From NCBI GenBank assembly GCA_022360595.1, contig JAKSCN010000114.1, forward strand, positions 1 to 6,702: a stretch of DNA of 6,702 nt. Direction: 5' to 3'. Positions 1 to 6,665 of this stretch are shown here, piece after piece. Position numbers and translations under genes: made by a program. How positions within the stretch are numbered: the first letter of the stretch is position 1; each line of letters opens with the position of its first letter. A model generated the notes under the pieces. That model worked only from the letters and a program-made list of their open reading frames with translations, ran no database searches and was not told the origin of the DNA. This DNA comes from Chromatiales bacterium. GTDB lineage: Bacteria > Pseudomonadota > Gammaproteobacteria > Chromatiales > Chromatiaceae.

Positions 1-2934
1 CACTTTAAGGGCGAAGTAGCCATACTCACTCAACGGGGAATGCGCTGGCACAGCCTGCACTGCCTACTCACCGAGGACCCCACAAGCGACAAAAACATCA
101 TCCTCAGCAATGAACAAGACAGCACCGACGCTCACTTAGCCACCGAGCGCTACCGCGATCTGTTCATTGGAAACCGGGCGGTTATGCTGCTCATTGACCC
201 TACAGACGGTCAGATTATCGACGCCAACCAGACAGCCAGCAACTTCTACGGCTACAGCCGCGATCAGCTCAAGGGACTTAAAATTTCCGACATCAACATT
301 CTCTCTAAAGAGGATGTTCAGGCCGAGATGACCAGGGCGCAGAATGAGAAAAGAAGTAAGTTCTTTTTTAAACATCGCACAGCCAATGGCGAAATCCGTG
401 ACGTGGAGGTGCACTCAGGGCCAGTACATGCAGATAACCAACTACTGCTCTATTCGATTATCCACGATATCACCGAACAGCGGGCCGCAGAAAAAGCGCT
501 GGCTAAGAGTGAAAAGCGCCACCGCTATATCATCGACAATACCCCCACGGGGTTTTGGCTGATCAGCGCTGAGAAAAAGACGGAGAGCGTAAACCGGGCT
601 CTCTGCGAAATGATAGGGTATCAACCCGAAGAGATGGCGGGTAAGCTCCCCTACGAGTTTGTCGACGAAAAAAATGCCGCCATCTTCCGCCATCAAATCT
701 CGCTGACATCGATTGTTCCGCACCGCAACTACGAAATCACCCTGCGTCATAAGCAGGGATACAATGTCCCCACCCATTTCAACGCCACCACCATGTACGA
801 TGATGATGGCGTCTATCAGGGCTCTTTCGCATTCGTCATCGACCTGACCCAACTCAAGCAGGCAGAGGCCGCCCGTCGTCAAAGCGACAAAGTGATGCAG
901 ACAGCCTTCAACCATGCGGTCAATGGCATGACCATGACCAATACCGACGGCTCCTTCTTTCGGGTCAATCCCGCCTTCTGCAGCATGCTGGGTTACAGTG
1001 AAGAAGAGCTGCTCACTCTAAGCGTCGCCGACATCACCCACCCTGACGACCTTGAATCCAGTATGAAGGGGATTCGACGGATGTTATCTGGCGAGATCCC
1101 CTCGCTTTACCTGGAGAAACGTTTTTTACGCAAAGATGGCGACATCGTCTGGGGCGCCGTGAATGCCGCGGTCATCCGTGACGAACAGAAACGACCGATC
1201 AACTCCATTGCCCAGATTGAAGATATCACCGAACGGCGAAAAGCGGCCGAAACTATCGAAAAACTCTCCCGCGCCGTGGAGCACTCCGGGAATTCGGTAA
1301 TGATCACCGACACCGATGGTGTCATTGAGTACGTCAACCCTCAATTCATTCGGGTAACCGGTTACAATATCGACGAGGCGATCGGTAAAACACCCGCCCT
1401 GATGAAATCGGGCCACAACCACGACGATATCTACGCAAAACTCTGGAGCACCATTCAAAGCGGCTCAGAATGGCGCGGCGAACTACTCAACCGCAATAAG
1501 GACGGCTCACTCTACTGGACACTGCTCAGCATCTCGCCGATCAAGAACGACCTAGGTGAGATCACTCACTTCATCGGGGTTAGTGAAGATATTACCGCCC
1601 TGAAAGAGGCCCACGCCAAGGCAGAGCACCTCTCACTATATGACAGCCTCACCGAACTGGCCAACCGACGCCTGTTTATTGACCGACTGCAGCAAGTTGT
1701 AGAGTCGTCTAAACGGGACAATCACCAAACAGCGGTGATGTATCTCGACCTTGATCGCTTCAAGAATATCAACGACGCCCTGGGGCACGACGCCGGCGAC
1801 AGGGTGCTGAAAACCGTTGCCCAACGCCTGCTGGGCTGTGTACGCCACCAGGATACCGTGGCCAGGCTGGGCGGTGATGAGTTTGCCATTTTGATACCGC
1901 ATATCGACGGCATTCACGGCGCCCGCAGCATAGCCCGAAAGATAATCAACGTACTCAGCCGCAGCATGGAGATGCCCGACTTCCAGGGCGCAATCACTAC
2001 CAGCATCGGCATCACACTGGCCCCGGATAACGCCACAGAGCCCGAAGAGCTGATGAAAAATGCCGATCTGGCCCTCTACAGCGCCAAAGCCAAGGGGAGA
2101 AATAACTTCCAGTTTTTCACCGAGCAGATGAACGCTGAGGTCTCTCGCCGACTGACCGTCGAGCATGAACTGCTCGCCGCAATGGAGCAAGATCACCTAC
2201 AGCTCTATTACCAACCGGTCGTCTGCCTGGAAGACAATCACATTGTGGGAGTGGAGGCGTTACTGCGCTGGAATCACCCGGACAAAGGCCTGCTTTATCC
2301 AGACAGCTTCATTCAAATCGCCGAAGAGACCGGCTTGATCAACAGGCTGGGCGAATGGGTAATCACCACTGCCTGCCGCGATCTCCAATACATGGCGGCG
2401 GAAGCGTTCCAGATTGACTGGGTCAGCATTAATATTTCCGCCCGCCAGTTTCAGCACCCCGATTTTCTCAACCGCACCCAGAAAATTCTCTCTCAGTTCT
2501 GCTCATCTCCAGACAGGTTCAAACTGGAACTCACCGAAAGCGCCCTGATGGAGAATACCCATCACGCCATCAAATCATTAAACCGCCTGAAAGATATGGG
2601 AATCGGCCTGAGTATCGATGACTTTGGCACCGGCTATTCGTCCCTGGCCTATCTAAAGCGCTTTCCCGTGGACACTTTGAAGGTCGACCGCTCCTTCGTG
2701 ATGGACATCCCCGCTGACAGCAACGACATGGAAATCACCGCCGCCATTATCGCCATGGCCAACAAGCTCAACCTAAATGTCATTGCCGAAGGCATCGAAA
2801 CCGAGCAACAGCTGGAATTTTTACGCACTAACGACTGCTGCTTGGGCCAAGGCTACCTCTTTGGCAAACCGATGCCCCTTAAGCAGCTTATGACGCTCAA
2901 ATCAGCAAAGCACGGGAAAACTGTTACTCGGTAG
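1..2934 (+). CDS. Multi-PAS GGDEF/EAL cyclic-di-GMP signalling protein (5' partial)
   Basis: Predicted to make and/or break down the second messenger c-di-GMP in response to signals sensed by PAS domains. Residues are numbered from the ATG at position 40. Domains in order: end of a PAS (before about 25), PAS about 38-149, PAS about 162-275, PAS about 284-400, PAS about 408-522, GGDEF about 530-692, EAL about 705-948. GGDEF is intact at 611-615, with an RxxD inhibitory site (R602-D605) five residues before it. The EAL domain keeps E739, N798, E830, E833, D860, D861, K881, E917 and Q937, so phosphodiesterase activity is expected. Fourth PAS resembles the flavin PAS of NifL. No membrane segment is visible, so the visible part looks cytoplasmic. 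The frame is open to base 1, and the 13 residues before the ATG continue a PAS-like sequence. The ATG lacks a properly spaced ribosome site, so I treat the gene as cut by the window edge. Which activity dominates cannot be read from sequence. Confidence 0.95.
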   Translation, partial: HFKGEVAILTQRGMRWHSLHCLLTEDPTSDKNIILSNEQDSTDAHLATERYRDLFIGNRAVMLLIDPTDGQIIDANQTASNFYGYSRDQLKGLKISDINILSKEDVQAEMTRAQNEKRSKFFFKHRTANGEIRDVEVHSGPVHADNQLLLYSIIHDITEQRAAEKALAKSEKRHRYIIDNTPTGFWLISAEKKTESVNRALCEMIGYQPEEMAGKLPYEFVDEKNAAIFRHQISLTSIVPHRNYEITLRHKQGYNVPTHFNATTMYDDDGVYQGSFAFVIDLTQLKQAEAARRQSDKVMQTAFNHAVNGMTMTNTDGSFFRVNPAFCSMLGYSEEELLTLSVADITHPDDLESSMKGIRRMLSGEIPSLYLEKRFLRKDGDIVWGAVNAAVIRDEQKRPINSIAQIEDITERRKAAETIEKLSRAVEHSGNSVMITDTDGVIEYVNPQFIRVTGYNIDEAIGKTPALMKSGHNHDDIYAKLWSTIQSGSEWRGELLNRNKDGSLYWTLLSISPIKNDLGEITHFIGVSEDITALKEAHAKAEHLSLYDSLTELANRRLFIDRLQQVVESSKRDNHQTAVMYLDLDRFKNINDALGHDAGDRVLKTVAQRLLGCVRHQDTVARLGGDEFAILIPHIDGIHGARSIARKIINVLSRSMEMPDFQGAITTSIGITLAPDNATEPEELMKNADLALYSAKAKGRNNFQFFTEQMNAEVSRRLTVEHELLAAMEQDHLQLYYQPVVCLEDNHIVGVEALLRWNHPDKGLLYPDSFIQIAEETGLINRLGEWVITTACRDLQYMAAEAFQIDWVSINISARQFQHPDFLNRTQKILSQFCSSPDRFKLELTESALMENTHHAIKSLNRLKDMGIGLSIDDFGTGYSSLAYLKRFPVDTLKVDRSFVMDIPADSNDMEITAAIIAMANKLNLNVIAEGIETEQQLEFLRTNDCCLGQGYLFGKPMPLKQLMTLKSAKHGKTVTR

Positions 2935-3286
2935 GGCGGTTAAAGGGAAGCACTGCGGCTGAGCAACGCTCCTTTGCCGGTTTCATCTCGGGTTCTACAA
3001 CACCACGCAGGCTCTCCAACAGCCCACCTGGCCCGACTAGCGCCTCCCACATCATATTAGAGAGACGTATACTGGCAGCCAATGGATTGCTAGCGCGCCG
3101 GCGCTCCTGATCAATCTGCCACTGCAGACCTCGTAAGCGGCGCTGCTGATGCGGAGGAGCACTCTGAATGACCGATTCAATAGCCGCAAGCCGCATTTTT
3201 TCGAACGCTTCCATATCGTTTTTGGCCAACTCAGACCACTGCTCGAAATCCATTTCGGGCAACTCATTTGCCTGATTTTCGCGCAT
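2924..3286 (-). CDS. DUF3135-like small protein, 120 aa
   Basis: A small, soluble, charged and probably largely helical protein of unknown function. From memory it matches the DUF3135 family of gammaproteobacteria: an opening LPEMDFEQW-type segment (residues 9-17), then AKNDMEAFEKMR (21-32), then the family-like core RRLRGLQWQIDQERRRA at 49-65 followed by NPLAA. The last 25 residues or so (Pro/Lys-rich) look less conserved. No signal peptide, membrane span or cysteine-based metal site is visible. The start chosen is the ATG at 3286-3284, because AGAGAGG (3298-3292) lies five bases upstream. A TTG 60 bases further up would add 20 poorly motivated residues. It lies 100 bp downstream of hemW on the same strand, so it may share its transcript. 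Its stop codon falls inside the 3' end of the convergent PAS-GGDEF-EAL gene. Family assignment is by recollection of the pattern, not by a search. Confidence 0.8.
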   Translation of the reverse strand: MRENQANELPEMDFEQWSELAKNDMEAFEKMRLAAIESVIQSAPPHQQRRLRGLQWQIDQERRRASNPLAASIRLSNMMWEALVGPGGLLESLRGVVEPEMKPAKERCSAAVLPFNRPTE

Positions 3287-3291
3287 AGTAG

Positions 3292-3298
3292 CCTCTCT
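3292..3298 (-). promoter_or_regulatory. Ribosome binding site deciding the start of the DUF3135-like gene
   Basis: On the minus strand this reads AGAGAGG and is followed after five bases (CTACT) by ATG at 3286. It supports the shorter 120-residue protein over the TTG-started longer version. Confidence 0.7.
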
Positions 3299-3386
3299 GC
3301 ATCTCTCTAAACAACTTAAAAAAAGCGTAACACAAAGGATATACAACGTCGCAGACAGAAATTCCTAACTGCCACTTATGTAGCAT

Positions 3387-4538
3387 TTAGAGACAGAAAA
3401 TCTCTAAGAGTTCATTGAGATAGCGACGTCCAAACTCAGTCGTCATAAATACATCACCATCTCGAAGCAGCAATTCACGCTTTTCCGCCTGGCTTATTAG
3501 AGCAGCAATCTTTTCGAACGGGAGGCCGGTTCTGGACTCGAACAGCGACAGGGAGAATCCAGCTCGCAAGCGCAACGCATTCATCATAAATTCCAGTATC
3601 AAGTCCTGCTCGCTAAGCCACCGCTCACCGGATACCGCCTGCGCTGAGCCCGCACCGCTGAGGTAGGCGTTGGGGTGGCGTACACGCCAACGACGCCGCA
3701 CCCCCAACTCACTGGAGAGCTTACCGTGAGCTCCCGCACCTATCCCGAGATAGTCTCCAAACTCCCAATAGTTGAGGTTATGCCGGCATTGCAGATCCGC
3801 GCGTGCATAAGCAGAAACTTCGTAGGGTCGATAATCTGCTGCCGCCAACTGCGTCTGCCCCTGCTCATGCATCTGCGCTATCAGATCCTCTTCCGGCAGT
3901 ACAGGAGGGTGGCGATGAAACAGCGTATTGGGTTCAAGGGTTAACTGGTAGTAGGAGATATGGCCGGAGGAGAAGCCAATCGCCTGCGCCAGATCCGCCC
4001 GCGCCTGCTCAAGGCTCTGCCCGGGCAGACCAAACATCAGATCAATATTGACACTATCGAAACCCGACTGCAGCGCCTGTCCAATAGCCAGATGGGCCTG
4101 TTCAGAGCTATGGATTCGCCCCAACGCCTGCAGCGCATCATCATTAAAGCTCTGCACGCCTATAGAGAGCCGATTCACCCCAGCCTCGTGATAACCTCTA
4201 TACCACGCTGCCTCAAAGGTGCCCGGGTTGGCCTCCATGGTGATCTCTGCATCAGCGGCCAGATTGATCCGCTGAGCCACACCGAGCAGTAGTGTCTGGA
4301 TCACCTCGGGAGGGAACAGGCTCGGCGTGCCGCCACCGATGAAAACAGTCGATACCTCCCGTTCGCCAATCAACGGAGCTTCAAAGGCCAAATCGTCCAA
4401 CAGCGCACGTACATAGCCCAGCGCATCAGGGCATCCATCGATCTGATGGGAATTGAAATCACAATAGGGGCATTTACGCACACACCAAGGGATATGGAGA
4501 TAGAGCGCAAGCGGCAATCGGGCAGTAGAGATAGTCAA
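3387..4538 (-). CDS. hemW: HemW, radical SAM heme chaperone
   Basis: A cytoplasmic radical SAM protein. The family, formerly annotated as an oxygen-independent coproporphyrinogen oxidase-like protein (YggW), is known as a heme-binding chaperone that delivers heme to respiratory enzymes. Seen: the cluster motif C19-x3-C23-x2-C26 within HIPWCVRKCPYCDF, the SAM-site GGGTPS at 68-73, EANPGT at 102-107, a GVQSF segment near 127-131, LMFGLPGQ at 167-174, the HemW signature HNLNYW at 253-258, and a C-terminal HemW-type domain about 305-375. After the third cysteine comes D-F rather than the extra Cys of true HemN, which favours HemW. Length of 383 aa is usual. The start is TTG at 4538; a GAGGG lies ten bases upstream and I see no in-frame ATG or GTG near the conserved N terminus, with a stop codon about 50 bases upstream in frame. 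Neighbours are a possible downstream partner gene (DUF3135-like) and divergent dctQ. rdgB, a common neighbour, is not next to it here. Confidence 0.93.
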   Translation of the reverse strand: MTISTARLPLALYLHIPWCVRKCPYCDFNSHQIDGCPDALGYVRALLDDLAFEAPLIGEREVSTVFIGGGTPSLFPPEVIQTLLLGVAQRINLAADAEITMEANPGTFEAAWYRGYHEAGVNRLSIGVQSFNDDALQALGRIHSSEQAHLAIGQALQSGFDSVNIDLMFGLPGQSLEQARADLAQAIGFSSGHISYYQLTLEPNTLFHRHPPVLPEEDLIAQMHEQGQTQLAAADYRPYEVSAYARADLQCRHNLNYWEFGDYLGIGAGAHGKLSSELGVRRRWRVRHPNAYLSGAGSAQAVSGERWLSEQDLILEFMMNALRLRAGFSLSLFESRTGLPFEKIAALISQAEKRELLLRDGDVFMTTEFGRRYLNELLEIFCL

Positions 4539-4548
4539 AAAGCGATAA

Positions 4549-4553
4549 CCCTC
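4549..4553 (-). promoter_or_regulatory. Ribosome binding site of hemW
   Basis: GAGGG on the minus strand, ten bases before the TTG at 4538. The spacing is on the long side and the start codon is weak, which together suggest modest translation of hemW. Confidence 0.5.
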
Positions 4554-4565
4554 AAATGAGCCGTC

Positions 4566-4581
4566 TGGTACTATAGCGGCT
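4566..4581 (+). promoter_or_regulatory. Possible sigma-54 (-24/-12) promoter for dctQM
   Basis: TGGTAC, five bases, then CGGCT gives the invariant GG-N10-GC spacing of sigma-54 promoters (GG at 4567-4568, GC at 4579-4580). The -24 half fits TGGYAC and is preceded by C, as in the consensus. The -12 half is weaker: CGGC instead of TTGC. It would start transcription near 4591, leaving a leader of roughly 37 bases before dctQ. Known context: some TRAP and dicarboxylate transporter genes use sigma-54 with a DctD-type activator. A chance match is quite possible, and no activator site has been identified. Confidence 0.33.
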
Positions 4582-4619
4582 GTTCAGAGACATCATCATA
4601 AAACAATTAATAGTATGTT

Positions 4620-4623
4620 GGAG
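4620..4623 (+). promoter_or_regulatory. Ribosome binding site of dctQ
   Basis: GGAG, five bases before the ATG at 4629, a standard arrangement that fixes the dctQ start. Confidence 0.7.
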
Positions 4624-4628
4624 TAAAG

Positions 4629-5195
4629 ATGGCCCCCACATCAGCACCATCCGGCAGTACCCCTGGCTTTATCCGTTTGATTCACAGCCTCAACGAATCG
4701 ATCGGCCGCAGCATCTCCTGGCTCACCCTCTTCATGGTACTCATCACATTTATTGTGGTAGTCCTGCGCTACCTGTTCAATATCGGTTGGATCGCCATGC
4801 AGGAATCCATCATCTACATGCACGCCCTGGTATTCATGCTCGGCGCCTCATACACCCTGAAACATGAGGGCCACGTACGCGTGGATATCCTCTATCGAGA
4901 CAACACGCCGCGCTTCAAAGCCTGGGTGGACATGCTGGGCACCCTATTTCTGCTGCTGCCTGTCTGCCTGTTCATCTTCTGGATCAGTTGGGAGTATGTG
5001 GCAGCTTCCTGGTCGGTGCTGGAAACATCCCAAGAGGCGGGCGGTATTCCTGCCGTTTTCCTCCTGAAGACAGTGATTATGGTGATGGCCGGCCTGCTGA
5101 CTCTGCAGGGCATCGCCATATTCTTCACCAATCTGTTTTACCTGACCGGCAGACTGCCGTTCCCTGCTCACACCACTGCAGATAAGGAGCGCTGA
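4629..5195 (+). CDS. dctQ: TRAP transporter small permease subunit (DctQ/FcbT2 class)
   Basis: The small inner-membrane subunit of a tripartite ATP-independent periplasmic (TRAP) transporter. It pairs with DctM and is thought to help dock the periplasmic binding protein; transport is driven by the sodium gradient in studied members. The 188 residues show four hydrophobic spans, about 30-50, 60-77, 101-120 and 143-168. Between spans two and three is the family motif GHVRVD (81-86), followed by YRD. The WISWEYV stretch (118-124) and the EAGGIP (136-141) before the last span resemble the subgroup often annotated as mannitol/chloroaromatic transporters (FcbT2, TakQ). The N terminus is a short Ser/Pro/Thr-rich tail; the C terminus is hydrophilic. 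It is followed after two bases by dctM, whose ribosome site lies inside its 3' end. The substrate cannot be told from this subunit; organic anions are typical for the class. Confidence 0.92.
   Translation: MAPTSAPSGSTPGFIRLIHSLNESIGRSISWLTLFMVLITFIVVVLRYLFNIGWIAMQESIIYMHALVFMLGASYTLKHEGHVRVDILYRDNTPRFKAWVDMLGTLFLLLPVCLFIFWISWEYVAASWSVLETSQEAGGIPAVFLLKTVIMVMAGLLTLQGIAIFFTNLFYLTGRLPFPAHTTADKER
5184..5189 (+). promoter_or_regulatory. Ribosome binding site of dctM
   Basis: AAGGAG within the last codons of dctQ, eight bases before the dctM ATG at 5198. This is consistent with translational coupling of the two membrane subunits. Confidence 0.8.
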
Positions 5196-5197
5196 TC

Positions 5198-6583
5198 ATG
5201 GCCGAATTCATGCCCCTGATTCTGTTTGTCTCCGTCTTTGCCGTGCTGCTTTCAGGCTATCCTGTTGCCTTTGCCCTGGCCGGCACAGGGTTAATCTTCT
5301 CTGTCATCGGCATCGCCACCGGCACCTTCGACTCCGCTTTTCTGGAGGCCATCCCCAACCGCCTCTACGGCATCATGACCAACGAAACCCTGATTGCCGT
5401 ACCGCTGTTTGTATTTATGGGGATTATGCTGGAGCGCTCCAAAGTGGCGGAACAGCTACTTGATACCATGGCACTGCTGTTCGGCCCGCTACGCGGTGGT
5501 CTGGGCATTTCGGTCATGGTAGTTGGTATGCTGCTGGCGGCCAGTACCGGCATCGTTGGCGCCACTGTAGTGACCATGGGATTGCTCTCTTTGCCCACCA
5601 TGATGAAACGCGGCTATAACGCCAAAGTCGCCACCGGCTCAATCTGCGCATCAGGTACTCTCGGACAGATCATCCCGCCCTCTATCGTGTTGGTGCTGTT
5701 GGGTGATGTCATGTCCTCAGCCTACCAACAGGCACAGCTCGACATGGGTATCTTTTCGCCTGATACCGTCTCCGTTGGGGATCTATTCGCCGGCGCACTA
5801 TTGCCTGGTTTGATGCTGGTTGGACTCTACATCCTCTACATCGTTGGCGTCGCTATCTTTAAGCCCTCAGCAGTCCCCCCCATTCCAGAAGAAGAGCGCC
5901 GATCAATCGATCAAAAAGAGCTTTTCATCCGCGCGCTCAAGGTACTGTTTCCACCGCTTTTCCTCATTGTTGCAGTACTCGGTTCAATCATGGGCGGGCT
6001 GGCGACACCGACAGAGGCCGCTTCCGTCGGTGCAACAGGCGCCATCTTGCTGGCCATTAGTCAGAAACAGTTCAACTTCACCATTCTAAAAGAGGTAATG
6101 CGCGGCACCACCCAGGTCTCCAGCATGGTGTTCCTGATTCTAATCGGCGCTTCGGTCTTCTCCTTGGTTTTTCGCGGCTTTGGCGGTGATGAGGTGGTTC
6201 AGGAGATCCTCAGCAATCTACCCGGTGGCGTATTTGGCGCAGTGGTTACCGTGATGCTGATAATGTTCCTGCTCGGCTTTATTCTCGACTTTATCGAGAT
6301 CACCTTCGTGGTTGTGCCTCTGGTAGCCCCGGTACTGCTGGCGATGGATCTCAATCCGGTCTGGCTCGGCGTGATGATCGCCCTCAACCTCCAGACCTCA
6401 TTCCTGACACCGCCCTTCGGCTTCTCACTCTTCTATCTGCGCGGTGTCGCTCCTGCTGAGATCAAGACCACCGACATCTATCTGGGTGTAGCGCCCTTTA
6501 TTCTGATCCAGGTTCTGACCATCGGCATGCTCGCCTTCTGGCCGCAACTGGCAATCTGGCTGCCAAAGCTGATCTACGGCTGA
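5198..6583 (+). CDS. dctM: TRAP transporter large permease subunit (DctM/FcbT3 class)
   Basis: The large inner-membrane subunit, which forms the transport channel of a TRAP transporter and belongs to the ion transporter superfamily. The protein is hydrophobic throughout, with about a dozen membrane spans or re-entrant hairpins. Recognisable signatures are GYPVAFALAG (20-29), PLFVFMG (69-75), an SG.LGQIIPPS hairpin (152-162), ATPTEAASVG (269-278) and the C-terminal QTSFLTPPFGFSLFYL (399-414). The two TP/PP-containing hairpins correspond to the substrate and sodium sites in structurally studied relatives. At 461 residues it exceeds the about 425-430 of plain DctM. The extra length sits in a segment after the first hairpin (about 170-195) and in a charged loop (about 222-245, EEERR), as in the FcbT3/TakM-like class. 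It is co-transcribed with dctQ and followed by a terminator, so the operon ends here. No binding-protein gene is adjacent. Confidence 0.94.
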   Translation: MAEFMPLILFVSVFAVLLSGYPVAFALAGTGLIFSVIGIATGTFDSAFLEAIPNRLYGIMTNETLIAVPLFVFMGIMLERSKVAEQLLDTMALLFGPLRGGLGISVMVVGMLLAASTGIVGATVVTMGLLSLPTMMKRGYNAKVATGSICASGTLGQIIPPSIVLVLLGDVMSSAYQQAQLDMGIFSPDTVSVGDLFAGALLPGLMLVGLYILYIVGVAIFKPSAVPPIPEEERRSIDQKELFIRALKVLFPPLFLIVAVLGSIMGGLATPTEAASVGATGAILLAISQKQFNFTILKEVMRGTTQVSSMVFLILIGASVFSLVFRGFGGDEVVQEILSNLPGGVFGAVVTVMLIMFLLGFILDFIEITFVVVPLVAPVLLAMDLNPVWLGVMIALNLQTSFLTPPFGFSLFYLRGVAPAEIKTTDIYLGVAPFILIQVLTIGMLAFWPQLAIWLPKLIYG

Positions 6584-6600
6584 TCAAGGGAATAACCACC

Positions 6601-6625
6601 AAAAGCCCCTTCTGCAGGGGCTTTT
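6601..6625 (+). terminator. Intrinsic terminator after dctM
   Basis: A perfect 10-bp inverted repeat, AAAAGCCCCT and AGGGGCTTTT, around a five-base loop TCTGC, running into a T tract (6620-6627). It starts 17 bases after the dctM stop. The A run on the left arm means it could also stop transcription arriving from the right on the minus strand. Confidence 0.93.
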
Positions 6626-6665
6626 TTATTGGATTATCCAGGGCCTGTTAACACTAATTTGATTA

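Noticed and set aside
1636..2196. Long open frame of 186 codons on the minus strand inside the GGDEF region
   Set aside because: It lies wholly opposite the strongly conserved GGDEF coding sequence and its translation resembles no family I know. It is a shadow of the real frame; the same applies to the 157- and 110-codon minus frames at 442-915 and 1126-1458.
3287..3346. Twenty-residue N-terminal extension of the DUF3135-like protein from a TTG, with a short hydrophobic stretch (ILCVTLFLSCL) that might suggest a signal or lipoprotein peptide
   Set aside because: The TTG has no good ribosome site, while the internal ATG has AGAGAGG at five bases. The extension is probably untranslated leader.
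3387..3407. Inverted repeat TTAGAGA / TCTCTAA with a seven-base loop at the hemW stop codon
   Set aside because: The stem is short and AT-rich and no T tract follows on either strand, so I do not call it a terminator; it may be chance.
3387..4538. Reading this gene as hemN, the oxygen-independent coproporphyrinogen III oxidase
   Set aside because: The length (383 rather than about 450), the absence of the extra cysteine after CxxxCxxC, and the HNxxYW motif fit HemW.
4551..4560. Small palindrome CTCAAATGAG in the hemW-dctQ spacer as an operator
   Set aside because: It has only four-base arms and overlaps the hemW ribosome site; too short to support a regulator site.
4569..4576. TACTATAG, which could act as a sigma-70 -10 hexamer on either strand
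   Set aside because: No acceptable -35 hexamer is found 16-18 bases away in either direction.
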